From assembly GCA_946555345.1 (NCBI GenBank), contig CAMNSS010000003.1, forward strand, positions 134,080 through 198,079: 64,000 bases of DNA, written 5' to 3'. This DNA comes from an uncultured Eubacterium sp. (GTDB lineage Bacteria > Bacillota > Clostridia > Peptostreptococcales > Anaerovoracaceae). Below the pieces are notes generated by a model, which ran no database searches, was not told where the DNA came from, and worked only from the letters and a program-made list of their open reading frames with translations. Position 1 is the first letter of the stretch. Every line of letters starts with the position of its first letter. Positions 28,801 to 37,530 of this stretch are shown one piece after another. A program made the translations under genes and the position numbers.

Positions 28801-31800
28801 GCGCAGCTTGCCGCCTGCGGCGTCGGTTTCCGTGAGCAGGTTTCCGTTTTCATCGTATTCGTAGCGGGTTGTCCTGTCCAGCGGGTCGGTGACGGAAGTA
28901 ACCAGCCCGTTTTCATCATATTCGTAAGCGGTCTTGCGTCCCTCTGCGGAAAGCGCAGTCAGCAGGTTCCCCGTCTTATCATAGGTGAATTTTTCCGTCT
29001 TTTCCTTCTGGCTCTGCTCTGCGAGATTGCCTGCCGCATCGTAAGTATAGCTGATCTTGGCGAGGGAGCTTTCCTTTTCGCTGGTCATGCGCCCCAGCTT
29101 ATCATAGCTGTAAGTGACGCTGCCGCCTGACGGGTAGGTAATCTTCGTGTTGTTTCCCGCTGCATCGTAGGCATAACGCAATTTGCCGCCGTTATCGTCC
29201 GTGCGGGACAGCACCCTGTGTCCTTTATCATAAGTATAAGAATAGGTATTTCCCGTTTCCTCCGTAAGCTTTGCGATATTGCCGTTGGCATCGTAATGCA
29301 AAGTCTGCACTGCCCCTTCCGAGGTCTCCGCCTTGGTGATGCGCCCCGCTTTGTCATAAGCGTAAGAAATCCGGTAACCATTTTCCTCCGTCTTGGAAAG
29401 CAGCTTGCTGTCCGGTGTGTAAACATAGCGGGCTACTGCACCCGAACGGTTCTTTTCCATGAGCAAATTGCCCTTTGTATCGTATTTCTTGGTCTCCTTG
29501 CCGCCATTCGGATAGATAGTCTTGACGAGGTTTCCGTCCTTGTCGTACTCGTACTGCGTGACTGCACCGCGCCGGTCCATCTCTTTCAGGACCTGCCCTT
29601 TGCCATCGTAGAGGTACTCCGTGCATCCGCCCTTCGGGCCTGTTTCCTGCAAAAGGTTTCCTTCGCTGTCATAGGAGAAGGCGGTTTCGTTGCCCTCCTC
29701 GTCGGTGTAGCGCACCACACGGTAGCGCGCATCATAAGCATAGCGCACGCTGCTTCCGTCCGCACGGGTTTCCTCCACGAGATTGCCCACCGCATCGTAA
29801 ACGTATGCCGCCCGCTCCCCCAGCGGGTTCACTTGCCCGGTCATCCGCCCCGCATAGTCGTAGGCATAGGCGTATATGCGATCTGCTGTCAGCCGTTCTT
29901 CCGTGATATTGCCTGCCGCATCATAGGCGATGTGCGTTACGCTTCCGTCATTTTCAGTAATCTGCACCATCTGGTCCTTTGCATCGTAAGCGTAACGGAT
30001 CACGTCCTGATCCTGCGTCACCTCGCAGGCCAGGTTGCCGTACGCATCGTAGGCATAGCGGGCTTTCCTGCCCAGCGCATCCCGTTCGGAAATCACATTG
30101 CCTTCCGCATCATATGTATAAGCGAGCGAGCTTCCGGCGTTGTCCTCCTGCCTTGCCAGCCTTCCCGCGCGGTCGTATTGGTACGATTTTACATAACCTT
30201 CCTTGTCGGACTCTTTCACGATCCGCCCGTAAGCGTCATATTCGCTGGCGGAAACCCCGCCGCCAGGCGATGAGATGCGCAATGGATTGCCGAAGGAATC
30301 TGATTCCATTTGATAGGCTGCGCCCTCCTGGTCCGTATAAGATTTCAGGTTTCCCGCCCTATCGTATTCGTAATGCTGTTCATACCCCCTGGTATCCATC
30401 ACCGATACGAGCCGTTCCGCACGGTCATACGCATAGGCAGTGACGCCGCCCAGTGCGTCGGTCTCTTTTATCAACTGGGAAATGGCATCGTATTCATAGG
30501 ATACGGTATTGCCGTTTTCATCGGTCTCTGCTATGAGGTTGGAATTTCGATCGTACACATAGCTGGCCGTGCTGCCGTCAGGGTTTTCACGGCGGGTGAT
30601 GTTTCCTGCCCCGTCGTATTCGTAGCAGCTTGTATTTCCGGCGGCATCGGTCTCGCTGGTCAGCCTGCCCGCCTTATCGTATGCATAGGTGTGCTGGCCT
30701 CCCGCAGCATCGGTTTCAGAAAGCAGGTTGCCGTTTGCATCATAGCTGTATTGGGATTCCCGGCCATTGCTATCCTTTACCCGCAAGAGGTTGCCTGCTT
30801 TGCTGTATTCATAGGCCTGCATCAGGCCGGAAGGGTATGTCACGCCGATGACCCGTCCTTTGGCATCGACCACATACGCTGTCAGCGCCCCGGACTGCGT
30901 CTTGGCCGAAAGCTGGTTGCCGTTTTTGTCATAGGTGTAGCGAGTCGTCCCTTCCGCCCCTGTCTCCTGCATAATGTTTTCCGTTTCATAGGCATATTCA
31001 TAAGCCGCAACGCCGCCTGCCGGATTCGTTTCTTTCACCAAGCGGTCAAGCCCGTCGTACTCGTAACGGTATGTATGCCCGCCCCCGTCCGTCTCGGCAG
31101 TCAGGTTTCCACGGGCGTCGTACTGCCTCTTGATCTTATCGCCTTCCGCATTCTTTTCCCATATCTCATTTCCGTCCGCATCATATCCATAATGCGTCGT
31201 ATCGCCATTGCCGTCCGTGACCGCCGTGATCTGGTTCTGCGCATCGTAGGCCATGGTACTGGTACTGCCCTCCCCGTCGGTGATGCTGGTGCAGTTTCCC
31301 GCATGGTCGTACCCGTAACGCTCCGAAAATCCTCCCGTCGTCCAAATCCCGGCCTTCTTTCCCGCCGGGCTGTAGATGGTCTTCTGCTCGATTCCTTCTG
31401 CATCGGTGCGGCTGATCTCCCTGCCCATGGCGTCAAAACAAACCCTGGCGCTGTTCCCCTGCCCGTCCGTCTCCGTCAGCGCTGAGATTCCCTCATAGGA
31501 AGTGGACTGCACCGCGCCGTCTTCATCGGTGAAGGATGTCCTGCGCCCGTACGCATCGTAGGCAAAGGAAATGCTGCTCCCGTCCGCATAAGTCTCCGTC
31601 AGCAGGTTGCCCCGTCCGTCGTAGGTCCTTTGCGTGGTATTGCCGTTAAAATCCGTCTCCGTGAGCAAATTTCCATCCGCATCATATGTGCCGCTCCAGA
31701 CCCTGCCGCCTTCCCGTTCTTCCTTAACCAGGTTGCCCTTGGAATCATACGTGTAACGGCTCGTGTTTCCTTCCGCATCCGTCAGGCGCATGAGCTGGTT

Positions 31801-32997
31801 TGCATCATCATAGCTGCGCTTTTCCCTGCCTGCCTCCGTCTGCACGCCTTCGGTGCGCATCCGCTCGTCGTAGCTGTAGGCCCGCTCATTTCCCCCGGCG
31901 GATGTGATGATGGTCTTTCCCGCTTCATAACGCAGTGTGGCCGTCTCTCCGCCTGCATCCTTTTGCTTCGTCACCCTGCCGTATTCGTCGTAGGTGTTCT
32001 CCACCTGCACTGCGCCGTTTCCGTCGCTCCACGACGTCATCAGCTGGTTTTGACCGTAGCTGTAACGGATGGTGTCGCCGTCCGCATTCGTAAAGGCGGT
32101 CAGGCAGTTTCCCTCATATTCGTACTGCATCTTATGGCCGGATGGCATGGTAATTTCCGTCACAGTCCCTTCCGCGCTTAGCTTGAAGGCGTATACGCTG
32201 CCGTTTTTCGTGGTGACGGTTTTAATCATGTGGTTTTCGTCGTAGCCCATGGTGATGGAAAGCCCCTTTTCATCCGTCACCACCGTCAAAAGCCCGTAGC
32301 AATCGAACTGATAATCGAGCTTTTGACGCTCGTCCGTTATGGTATAACGGTTGTTTTGCGGCTGTTTTGCGTCGATATGCTCCGTAAGCGCCATGTACGG
32401 GGAAAGTTCGCAGGTATACTGCCCGGCTTTATCTTTTTCAAAGGCGAAACGCCTGCCGTCGCCCATGTTGTAGATATATCTGTCCCCCTCGGCCGTGATG
32501 CTCTGTTCGTATGCGAAGCTCCAGCCATAGCCGAAAATTCCCCGCTGTTTGTCCCCGATGGAATTGTAGGTGCGCGCCAGGCTGAAGTCATCCGTGTAAT
32601 CGGCGTTTTGCGCATCCACCGCCTCCAGCAGGAAATTGCCCGTCGAGGTGTTGATCGGTTCAAGGTCAAATTCCGTGCAGCTGCCCCGCCCCAGGTTGGC
32701 ATAGATGATGTCCCAGCTATGGTCCTCGGACAACGCCGCAGGCCTCGTATAACTCGTAGTCTTATTGTATTTCGGATTCCTGATGAACATACTGCTTCCC
32801 ACCGTGCCGAGGTAGTCGTGCGGCCTGTTGTCCTTGACGATCTGCTCCACGGTCGTCCCGTAGTATTTGGCGACATATGGGTAGGTGTCCTTCTTGGAAA
32901 ATTCATAGATGATGAACTCATCGCTTTTTCCCTCCGGCGTCGTGCCTGCCTCCCCGCTGGCGGCCGCCGCCACGTAGTACGGTGTCACCTGTTCCAT
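25819..32997 (-). CDS. Rhs/YD-repeat polymorphic toxin with C-terminal TNT-like (NAD+ glycohydrolase) domain; in frame with 33025-35514
   Basis: Dozens of YDxxGN repeats; DUF6531-like start of Rhs shell; C-terminus PPYDGAVPGTEKTVTLKPGTVLGRYG...WGGRKGGGIQYKLPMPINDLLAQGYIVQK. Confidence 0.9.
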   Translation of the reverse strand: MEQVTPYYVAAAASGEAGTTPEGKSDEFIIYEFSKKDTYPYVAKYYGTTVEQIVKDNRPHDYLGTVGSSMFIRNPKYNKTTSYTRPAALSEDHSWDIIYANLGRGSCTEFDLEPINTSTGNFLLEAVDAQNADYTDDFSLARTYNSIGDKQRGIFGYGWSFAYEQSITAEGDRYIYNMGDGRRFAFEKDKAGQYTCELSPYMALTEHIDAKQPQNNRYTITDERQKLDYQFDCYGLLTVVTDEKGLSITMGYDENHMIKTVTTKNGSVYAFKLSAEGTVTEITMPSGHKMQYEYEGNCLTAFTNADGDTIRYSYGQNQLMTSWSDGNGAVQVENTYDEYGRVTKQKDAGGETATLRYEAGKTIITSAGGNERAYSYDERMRTEGVQTEAGREKRSYDDANQLMRLTDAEGNTSRYTYDSKGNLVKEEREGGRVWSGTYDADGNLLTETDFNGNTTQRTYDGRGNLLTETYADGSSISFAYDAYGRRTSFTDEDGAVQSTSYEGISALTETDGQGNSARVCFDAMGREISRTDAEGIEQKTIYSPAGKKAGIWTTGGFSERYGYDHAGNCTSITDGEGSTSTMAYDAQNQITAVTDGNGDTTHYGYDADGNEIWEKNAEGDKIKRQYDARGNLTAETDGGGHTYRYEYDGLDRLVKETNPAGGVAAYEYAYETENIMQETGAEGTTRYTYDKNGNQLSAKTQSGALTAYVVDAKGRVIGVTYPSGLMQAYEYSKAGNLLRVKDSNGRESQYSYDANGNLLSETDAAGGQHTYAYDKAGRLTSETDAAGNTSCYEYDGAGNITRRENPDGSTASYVYDRNSNLIAETDENGNTVSYEYDAISQLIKETDALGGVTAYAYDRAERLVSVMDTRGYEQHYEYDRAGNLKSYTDQEGAAYQMESDSFGNPLRISSPGGGVSASEYDAYGRIVKESDKEGYVKSYQYDRAGRLARQEDNAGSSLAYTYDAEGNVISERDALGRKARYAYDAYGNLACEVTQDQDVIRYAYDAKDQMVQITENDGSVTHIAYDAAGNITEERLTADRIYAYAYDYAGRMTGQVNPLGERAAYVYDAVGNLVEETRADGSSVRYAYDARYRVVRYTDEEGNETAFSYDSEGNLLQETGPKGGCTEYLYDGKGQVLKEMDRRGAVTQYEYDKDGNLVKTIYPNGGKETKKYDTKGNLLMEKNRSGAVARYVYTPDSKLLSKTEENGYRISYAYDKAGRITKAETSEGAVQTLHYDANGNIAKLTEETGNTYSYTYDKGHRVLSRTDDNGGKLRYAYDAAGNNTKITYPSGGSVTYSYDKLGRMTSEKESSLAKISYTYDAAGNLAEQSQKEKTEKFTYDKTGNLLTALSAEGRKTAYEYDENGLVTSVTDPLDRTTRYEYDENGNLLTETDAAGGKLRYAYDAEGNNLSQENQMGEKLCYSYDKAGRLASAQDDTGVAVTYHYDKMDNLTETVKADGSRTRCSYDKIGNLTKEESPSGKVTKYAYDAASRMTEKINPDGSRIKYDYDTLSSLIKTTYSDASKPVCYGYDAQGSLVTMDDESGQSKRTYDELGRISTVTGAKGQKLTYHYDEYGRINKIGYPKGREVVYNYDKDDNITRISDSKGITAEFTYDEAGNIATCERSDGTETRYAYDAKDDLLSLENSRGGHVLSAYSYEYDKADRIVKETERKDGKTNITSFAYDKAGHLSGYTRNEDGTLRTTTYGYNAAGNRTAITKGGKEGTTTVTYNEDGQAISEKNSKTGEKIKYIYDENGNLVKKKAKGKTTLYEYDIENRLRSVSQGGQTLMAATYDGQGNKTFQMSRKYTSGDSGADDDGEGEDDEDSDKQLTTTKLDPDIFCYGFMQGGMKMSNTASPVLITAIGNTLQDIWHGIRTIFTGNYKEVSPDDLDGIILPANEGGSRITYDLTYYLNDAAFNDNTQVLYQYDSKGREKASYVYGPNDERIAGDLTRRATRYTDDKAGLYTYLYDGQGNVTQNLRNGKEANSYYYDPFGKIEGGVEANDVIFGYNGEEYTEATGLQYLRQRHYAPDTGTFLAKDSYRGDLYEPASQDRYGYAENDPVNYNDPGGDKKTSKNPKKSGKGKTTSSAVSAIANAIKQSALKATVETAAKAAWTTGYRAKNRNATRQEAEIAYLVSKGTGTMLKANETLKAMAKSLQTGASCKGNRAQLTSQYNGYIAGNSRTSEEDFMAQKQTTATMLVGISGIAASVGGLAIGGAGVTAGAGYLTIGGMTIRNVPAIYRILDGIGKAARVGKITTLINIVEDMKKKVSGDEEDKGESWYNEDGTMNYPPYDGAVPGTEKTVTLKPGTVLGRYGNVGKTSDFVTDPGANPDTLSLPPDTDPSIYREYVVAREIPNTVRSKVRAWGGRKGGGIQYKLPMPINDLLAQGYIVQK

Positions 32998-33024
32998 CAG
33001 ATCTGCGGAAAGCCCGTCCGTCTG

Positions 33025-35514
33025 TCAGTTTGCCTCAAACAGCCCGGTATAGCCGAGCGTAAAGGGAATCGCACCCTTCACGAGGTTGGTATTCGGGTAT
33101 CTCCTGCCCCAGTCCGCTTTTTCGAATACGCCCACCGCCACCGGCACATCGCCTTCGCTTTCCTTTAGCGCATACACAACGTCGAGCTGCGGCCGCACGA
33201 TGCCGTCCGCAATGAGCCCTGTAAAAATCTGCCTGTTCCCCTGGTGCAGGGTAAGGGGCCGCAGGGTGATCCCCGGCGTGGAAAGCGGCAGGTTTTCATC
33301 CACCGCATTCGGCACAGTCCAGTAGATATCGAGGTACATCGGGTTCTTTCCGTGCGGGTTTCCCGGTCCTGAAAAGCACACGGCCTGCTGCGATTCGTTT
33401 TCCGGCGCGAGCACGAGCCCATAGTTTCCTGCGCCGTTTTTCCACTCCCTGACGGCCGTGGAAATGTCCCAGGTTTTCCAGCCGTCGGCGGACACGTCGA
33501 CAGGGGAGGCGATGATGCTGTGGTTTTCCGGCTGGGTGTTCCACGTGCATTCGCTCCCCCGCCAGCCGCTGTTTACCATCTTGCAGTACACCCTCGTCCC
33601 CGCGGGCGGGTCGCCTGCATATTTATATCCCTTTAGGTAGGCCGTGATGATCGCATCGTCCGGCAGGTTTCCGGCAAAGTCATAGTTGATCTTGATGTAC
33701 GACCTGGTCTGCCCGTACCGCGCCCCTGCCTTTACCGCATCGCTTCCCAGAAGGCTTCCGTTCTCATAGCCCGCATAAAGGTATGTCACACCCCGGTGGT
33801 TCACATTAGGGCCTGCCTTAAAGCCGCCGCTCTTTCCGTTTTCCACCAGGTGCCACTCCAGGTTCGCCTTCGTCAGTGCGATCGTCGGGTCTACCGTCAC
33901 AGGGTAGGCCCGCTCCGGTGCGGAGAGCCACTCCTGGTCCGGCTTTACGGCAAGGATCGTATCGCCGTCTCCTTCCGCTAAGGCGAGCGTGATATCCGTC
34001 GAAGCATTTCCATCCGCATCCTCCATCACGGGGGCGCTTATGGTATACAAAAGCTTTTTCTTTTCATAGATATTCAGCACGTTGTCTTCGAGCTTGTACG
34101 TCAGTCCCCCTTTTTCTGTTTCCGTGCGCACGGCTGCTGCGTCTTCGGGCTTTTGCGTTAACTTTCCATCCTTGTCTTCCATGCCTCCAGCGCCATGCGC
34201 TGATTCCCCTTTTTCATTTTTTGCCTCTTCGTTTTTTTGTGCTAGCTCCCCCTGTTCTCCTTCTGTGCTTTCAGGCTTATGCGCCGCTCCACCATTTTTG
34301 CCTTCCGTGCGCACAGCTTCGATGCGGTACTGAAATTCCGCCAGCTCTGTCGGCTGCATCAATATGATATCTTCCTTGACGCACCCGCCCAGGGCCGTAT
34401 ACTGGAGGTCGATGCCCTCCGCTGCATCGTTATAACGGATGGCGTTCTCCTCCGCTGCCGCATCCTTGAGCCTGCCAAACAGCGGCGATAGCGTGATCTG
34501 CGTGTCCCCTTCCTCGATCGCAATTTCTTCCCCGTCCTTCGGCAGCGTCAGTTCATATGCATTTTCCTTGTTTTCATAGGTACTGCGCCGCTCCCGCAGG
34601 GTATTGTCGATGTGCCGCTCCTTGCCTTTTTCATCGGTATAAGTAACCGGGTCGGCGTAAATCCTCGTTACGTAGCTGCCATCCGCCAGCTCGTATGTAA
34701 CGGCTGAGCCTTTCTCTTCTATGACCCGCCCCTCGATCCCGTCTTCTTCCTCCGCTAGCGCAGGCGGGCGCAGCGGCGTTTCCTCACCAAAGAGCCTGTC
34801 AAGGAAGCTCCCGCCTGCTGTGCTGCTTCCCTGCTCCGTGCCGCTTTCCGCCCCGTCCCCCGCCTGGCTTTCCGTATTTGCATCATCCCGGTGGTCTTTC
34901 CCTGCATCAGACGGGGCTTCTGCCCCCTGCGCCTCCTGCTGGTCTTGTGGATGCGCATTTTGCTTGTTGCCCGAATCCCGCATATCCTGATGGCGTTGTG
35001 ACGGTGCGCCCTTCTGGCTTCCTGTTTGCGCACCCGCCTGGCTAGCTGCCTGCATGGCTTGCTTGCTGCCTGTCCCGCATACGTTTTTCCCATCCTGTAA
35101 CTGTGCATTTCGCTTATCTCCCGAATGGGCGGCTTGATTGCCGCCGGTTTGCGCATTCGCTTGGCTGCCCAGCCGTACAAATGCCCAGCTTCCCGGCCGC
35201 GCAGGCATCCAGTTGCCTTTCTGCACGCCCATCCAATTTCCCGGTTGCGGAGCTGTCCAGCTTTCCTTTTCCCGCGCCCTCTTGTTCTGCGCTTCCTGCT
35301 CCCTGCGGCGTTCCTTATCCTCCTCAAATTCCTTCTGTTGCGCAAGAAGCGTTTCCCTGGCCTTCACGCTGCTGTTTTCCACGCCGAACACGCCGCGGGG
35401 AATGAGCGTTGCCGCCATAATCACCACCATCATCAGGCTGATGGCGCTCTTCTTGGATTTCAACTGGCACAGGCTTTCTAAACCGATCCTCGCACGGAGT
35501 ATTCTGTACTTCAT
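33025..35514 (-). CDS. DNRLRE-domain secreted protein/N-terminal module of the Rhs toxin (signal peptide, low-complexity stalk, DNRLRE)
   Basis: KKSAISLMMVVIMAATLIPRGVFGVENSS signal; ...TRSYIKINYDFAGNLPDDAIITAYLKGYKYAGDPP..WNTQPE..; ends at in-frame TGA 9 codons before Rhs ATG. Confidence 0.8.
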   Translation of the reverse strand: MKYRILRARIGLESLCQLKSKKSAISLMMVVIMAATLIPRGVFGVENSSVKARETLLAQQKEFEEDKERRREQEAQNKRAREKESWTAPQPGNWMGVQKGNWMPARPGSWAFVRLGSQANAQTGGNQAAHSGDKRNAQLQDGKNVCGTGSKQAMQAASQAGAQTGSQKGAPSQRHQDMRDSGNKQNAHPQDQQEAQGAEAPSDAGKDHRDDANTESQAGDGAESGTEQGSSTAGGSFLDRLFGEETPLRPPALAEEEDGIEGRVIEEKGSAVTYELADGSYVTRIYADPVTYTDEKGKERHIDNTLRERRSTYENKENAYELTLPKDGEEIAIEEGDTQITLSPLFGRLKDAAAEENAIRYNDAAEGIDLQYTALGGCVKEDIILMQPTELAEFQYRIEAVRTEGKNGGAAHKPESTEGEQGELAQKNEEAKNEKGESAHGAGGMEDKDGKLTQKPEDAAAVRTETEKGGLTYKLEDNVLNIYEKKKLLYTISAPVMEDADGNASTDITLALAEGDGDTILAVKPDQEWLSAPERAYPVTVDPTIALTKANLEWHLVENGKSGGFKAGPNVNHRGVTYLYAGYENGSLLGSDAVKAGARYGQTRSYIKINYDFAGNLPDDAIITAYLKGYKYAGDPPAGTRVYCKMVNSGWRGSECTWNTQPENHSIIASPVDVSADGWKTWDISTAVREWKNGAGNYGLVLAPENESQQAVCFSGPGNPHGKNPMYLDIYWTVPNAVDENLPLSTPGITLRPLTLHQGNRQIFTGLIADGIVRPQLDVVYALKESEGDVPVAVGVFEKADWGRRYPNTNLVKGAIPFTLGYTGLFEAN

Positions 35515-35592
35515 CTATTCCGCCTCCTATCCTTGCATATAGTGCGTTTCACTTTCCTGGGCAAAATGTTGTTTTTCATACGACAAGCGCAT

Positions 35593-37191
35593 TTAGCTTT
35601 CCTCAGCGCCATGGCTTGTTTCATGTAGAAAATGCGCAAGCGGGCGTGTCCCATTTTCTCTGTCGATTGACCGTTCTTCGCATGATTGGCGCATTTCATT
35701 TTCCTCATACGGCACGCGCGCCCAGCCATTCCCGGCAGAATGGCCTTCCTCAAAGATCTGGCGCACCCAGCCGTCTCCACGAACCTGCTTTTCTTCATGT
35801 GGATGGTTTCTTTCATTTCCCCCAGCAAAATGCCCCACCTCACCAAAACGCCTTTCCCCGTGCTGTTGGCGCACCCAGCCGTCTCCCAGGGAAAACCCTT
35901 CTTCATGCGCCGATCGCACTTGGCTTTTCCCAGCAAGATCCTGCTCCGTGAAATCCTGCGGCCTGCCGAACGCCTCAATACCGATCCGGTAAAGCACATA
36001 AGTTCCCATCCCGCCAAAAAGCGTATAGGCTGCAAGCGTTACCGCCCCTCGCATCAAGCCACTGCCGATATAACTGATGCCGATGGAAAAAATCCCGCCG
36101 GGCAAAACCAAACCTGCCATTACGAGCAGAATCCTCTTGTACTCCCGCCTGCCCCCCTCAAGTCCCGTTTTAAGGGTTTCCTTCACCGAAAGATTAAAAA
36201 AGGTAAAAGCGAACAGTTCCATCAGCACCAGCGGCGCAACCGCAAGGGTCGTAACGCAGGTAATGAGATTGATGATGATCTTCGCCGTTGCATACGAAAC
36301 CATATTCTGCATCAACAGATACAGGAGGACAGAAAAGATCCCGCAGAGCAATGAATAAACAAACACTGCACAGATAAAACATCCAGCAAAGCGGCCGCTT
36401 CGCTTCAAGTAAACTGCAAAACCCTCGATTAAACCACTTTTCCCGTTTCCGCTTCGCCCGATTGAACCATTTGCGCCATTTGAACCGGTTTGACTGCTTC
36501 GTCCACACTCTCTTTGCCCGATTGAGCCGTTTTGCCCGATTGAATCGAGTTGATCGCTTAAACCATTCCTTTTTCGTGCGTTTCCGTTTCGCCCGCTTTC
36601 CTGCGCAAAATATCCCATCACCGATACAAACAAGATTGCCGATAGAATGCCTGCCGCCAAGATAAACATCTGCACAGACCGCTGCAAACCTGCCAACTCC
36701 GCAGCCCGGTACGCCGCTGGCGCTGCAATTAGCCCCAGGCTGCACAAAGTAAAATTCCCTGCAAAAGAGCAGAGCAGCAATTTATTCGATCCGCCTGCCC
36801 TTGCTATGGCGGCGAAAAATGCTTTAAATGATGCAGACTGCCCGATAGATGTACCAGATTCGGCAAGCGCCACCGGTTCTGCAAACGCCGCCGCTTCTAC
36901 AGAAACTTCCGATTCTGTAGATGATACCAGCATTCTCAACCCACCAGTCTCTGTAGATGCTTTCATTGCGTCCAAATCCACAGATGCAGCAAGTGCCACA
37001 GGTTCAATAGAGGTTTCCGATACATCGGGTCCCGCAGATGCTTCCGTCACATCCAAATCTATAGATTCCGCCGTTGCATCAAACTCCGCAGCTCCGATGG
37101 ATGCTTTCGATACGATAGATTCGATGGATGCTGCGCCACCATGCTCTGCACGTTTGAAAAAATTTTGGATTGTATTCTTCAATATTTTCAT
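35593..37191 (-). CDS. Multi-pass membrane protein of unknown function with repeat-rich termini
   Basis: At least six hydrophobic segments; GDGWVRQ repeats at C-terminus; 5' of and codirectional with Rhs genes. Confidence 0.65.
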   Translation of the reverse strand: MKILKNTIQNFFKRAEHGGAASIESIVSKASIGAAEFDATAESIDLDVTEASAGPDVSETSIEPVALAASVDLDAMKASTETGGLRMLVSSTESEVSVEAAAFAEPVALAESGTSIGQSASFKAFFAAIARAGGSNKLLLCSFAGNFTLCSLGLIAAPAAYRAAELAGLQRSVQMFILAAGILSAILFVSVMGYFAQESGRNGNARKRNGLSDQLDSIGQNGSIGQRECGRSSQTGSNGANGSIGRSGNGKSGLIEGFAVYLKRSGRFAGCFICAVFVYSLLCGIFSVLLYLLMQNMVSYATAKIIINLITCVTTLAVAPLVLMELFAFTFFNLSVKETLKTGLEGGRREYKRILLVMAGLVLPGGIFSIGISYIGSGLMRGAVTLAAYTLFGGMGTYVLYRIGIEAFGRPQDFTEQDLAGKSQVRSAHEEGFSLGDGWVRQQHGERRFGEVGHFAGGNERNHPHEEKQVRGDGWVRQIFEEGHSAGNGWARVPYEENEMRQSCEERSIDRENGTRPLAHFLHETSHGAEES

Positions 37192-37239
37192 ATGCGCCTC
37201 CTCTTCTCCTGGCTAGTATTACATACACTTTTTATATAC

Positions 37240-37279
37240 ATTATAGCAATTTGCATATACGTTGTCCCACGATGTCGAA
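37240..37279 (-). promoter_or_regulatory. Putative promoter of membrane gene/Rhs operon with single 0A-box-like motif
   Basis: Minus-strand TATAAT (37240-37245); weak -35 GGGACA (37263-37268); TGTCGAA on plus strand at 37273-37279. Confidence 0.35.
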
Positions 37280-37491
37280 AAATCAAGCTTTTTATCAATA
37301 TATACGATAAAACTGCATTTAAACTGCCGTTTCTTGACTTACCGGTTGTCCTGGATTGCCCTCTTTTTGGATTCTGCTTGCCTTGCGTTTTTTCGATGCC
37401 TGCCTGGCTTGCAATTTTTTGATTCCCGCTGCCTCCAGCATACATGACCGTTCAAACGCCTGCAAAACGCTTACAACGCTGCTCCCCACAA

Positions 37492-37530
37492 GCCCTATTC
37501 TCTATAAATCCGTAAAAACAACAATTTCCA
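37492..37530. repeat. 39-bp direct repeat, right copy
   Basis: Identical to 19241-19279. Confidence 0.9.

Noticed and set aside
26923-31485. Long plus-strand ORFs (535, 351 and 391 aa) opposite the Rhs gene
   Set aside because: Antisense artefacts of the repetitive YD-repeat codon composition; no recognisable family, and the minus-strand Rhs is unambiguous.
25819-32997. Periodic ~60-nt repeats resembling a CRISPR or minisatellite array
   Set aside because: They translate as diverged YD repeats in a continuous ORF; no identical repeats with unique spacers.
17650-33030. Genetic code reassignment or routine suppression of TAG/TGA (several in-frame stops noted)
   Set aside because: TAG ends intact genes (rseP, polC, tadB) and TGA ends the threonine dehydratase gene at expected C-termini; local pseudogenisation is simpler. 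Readthrough at individual sites remains open.
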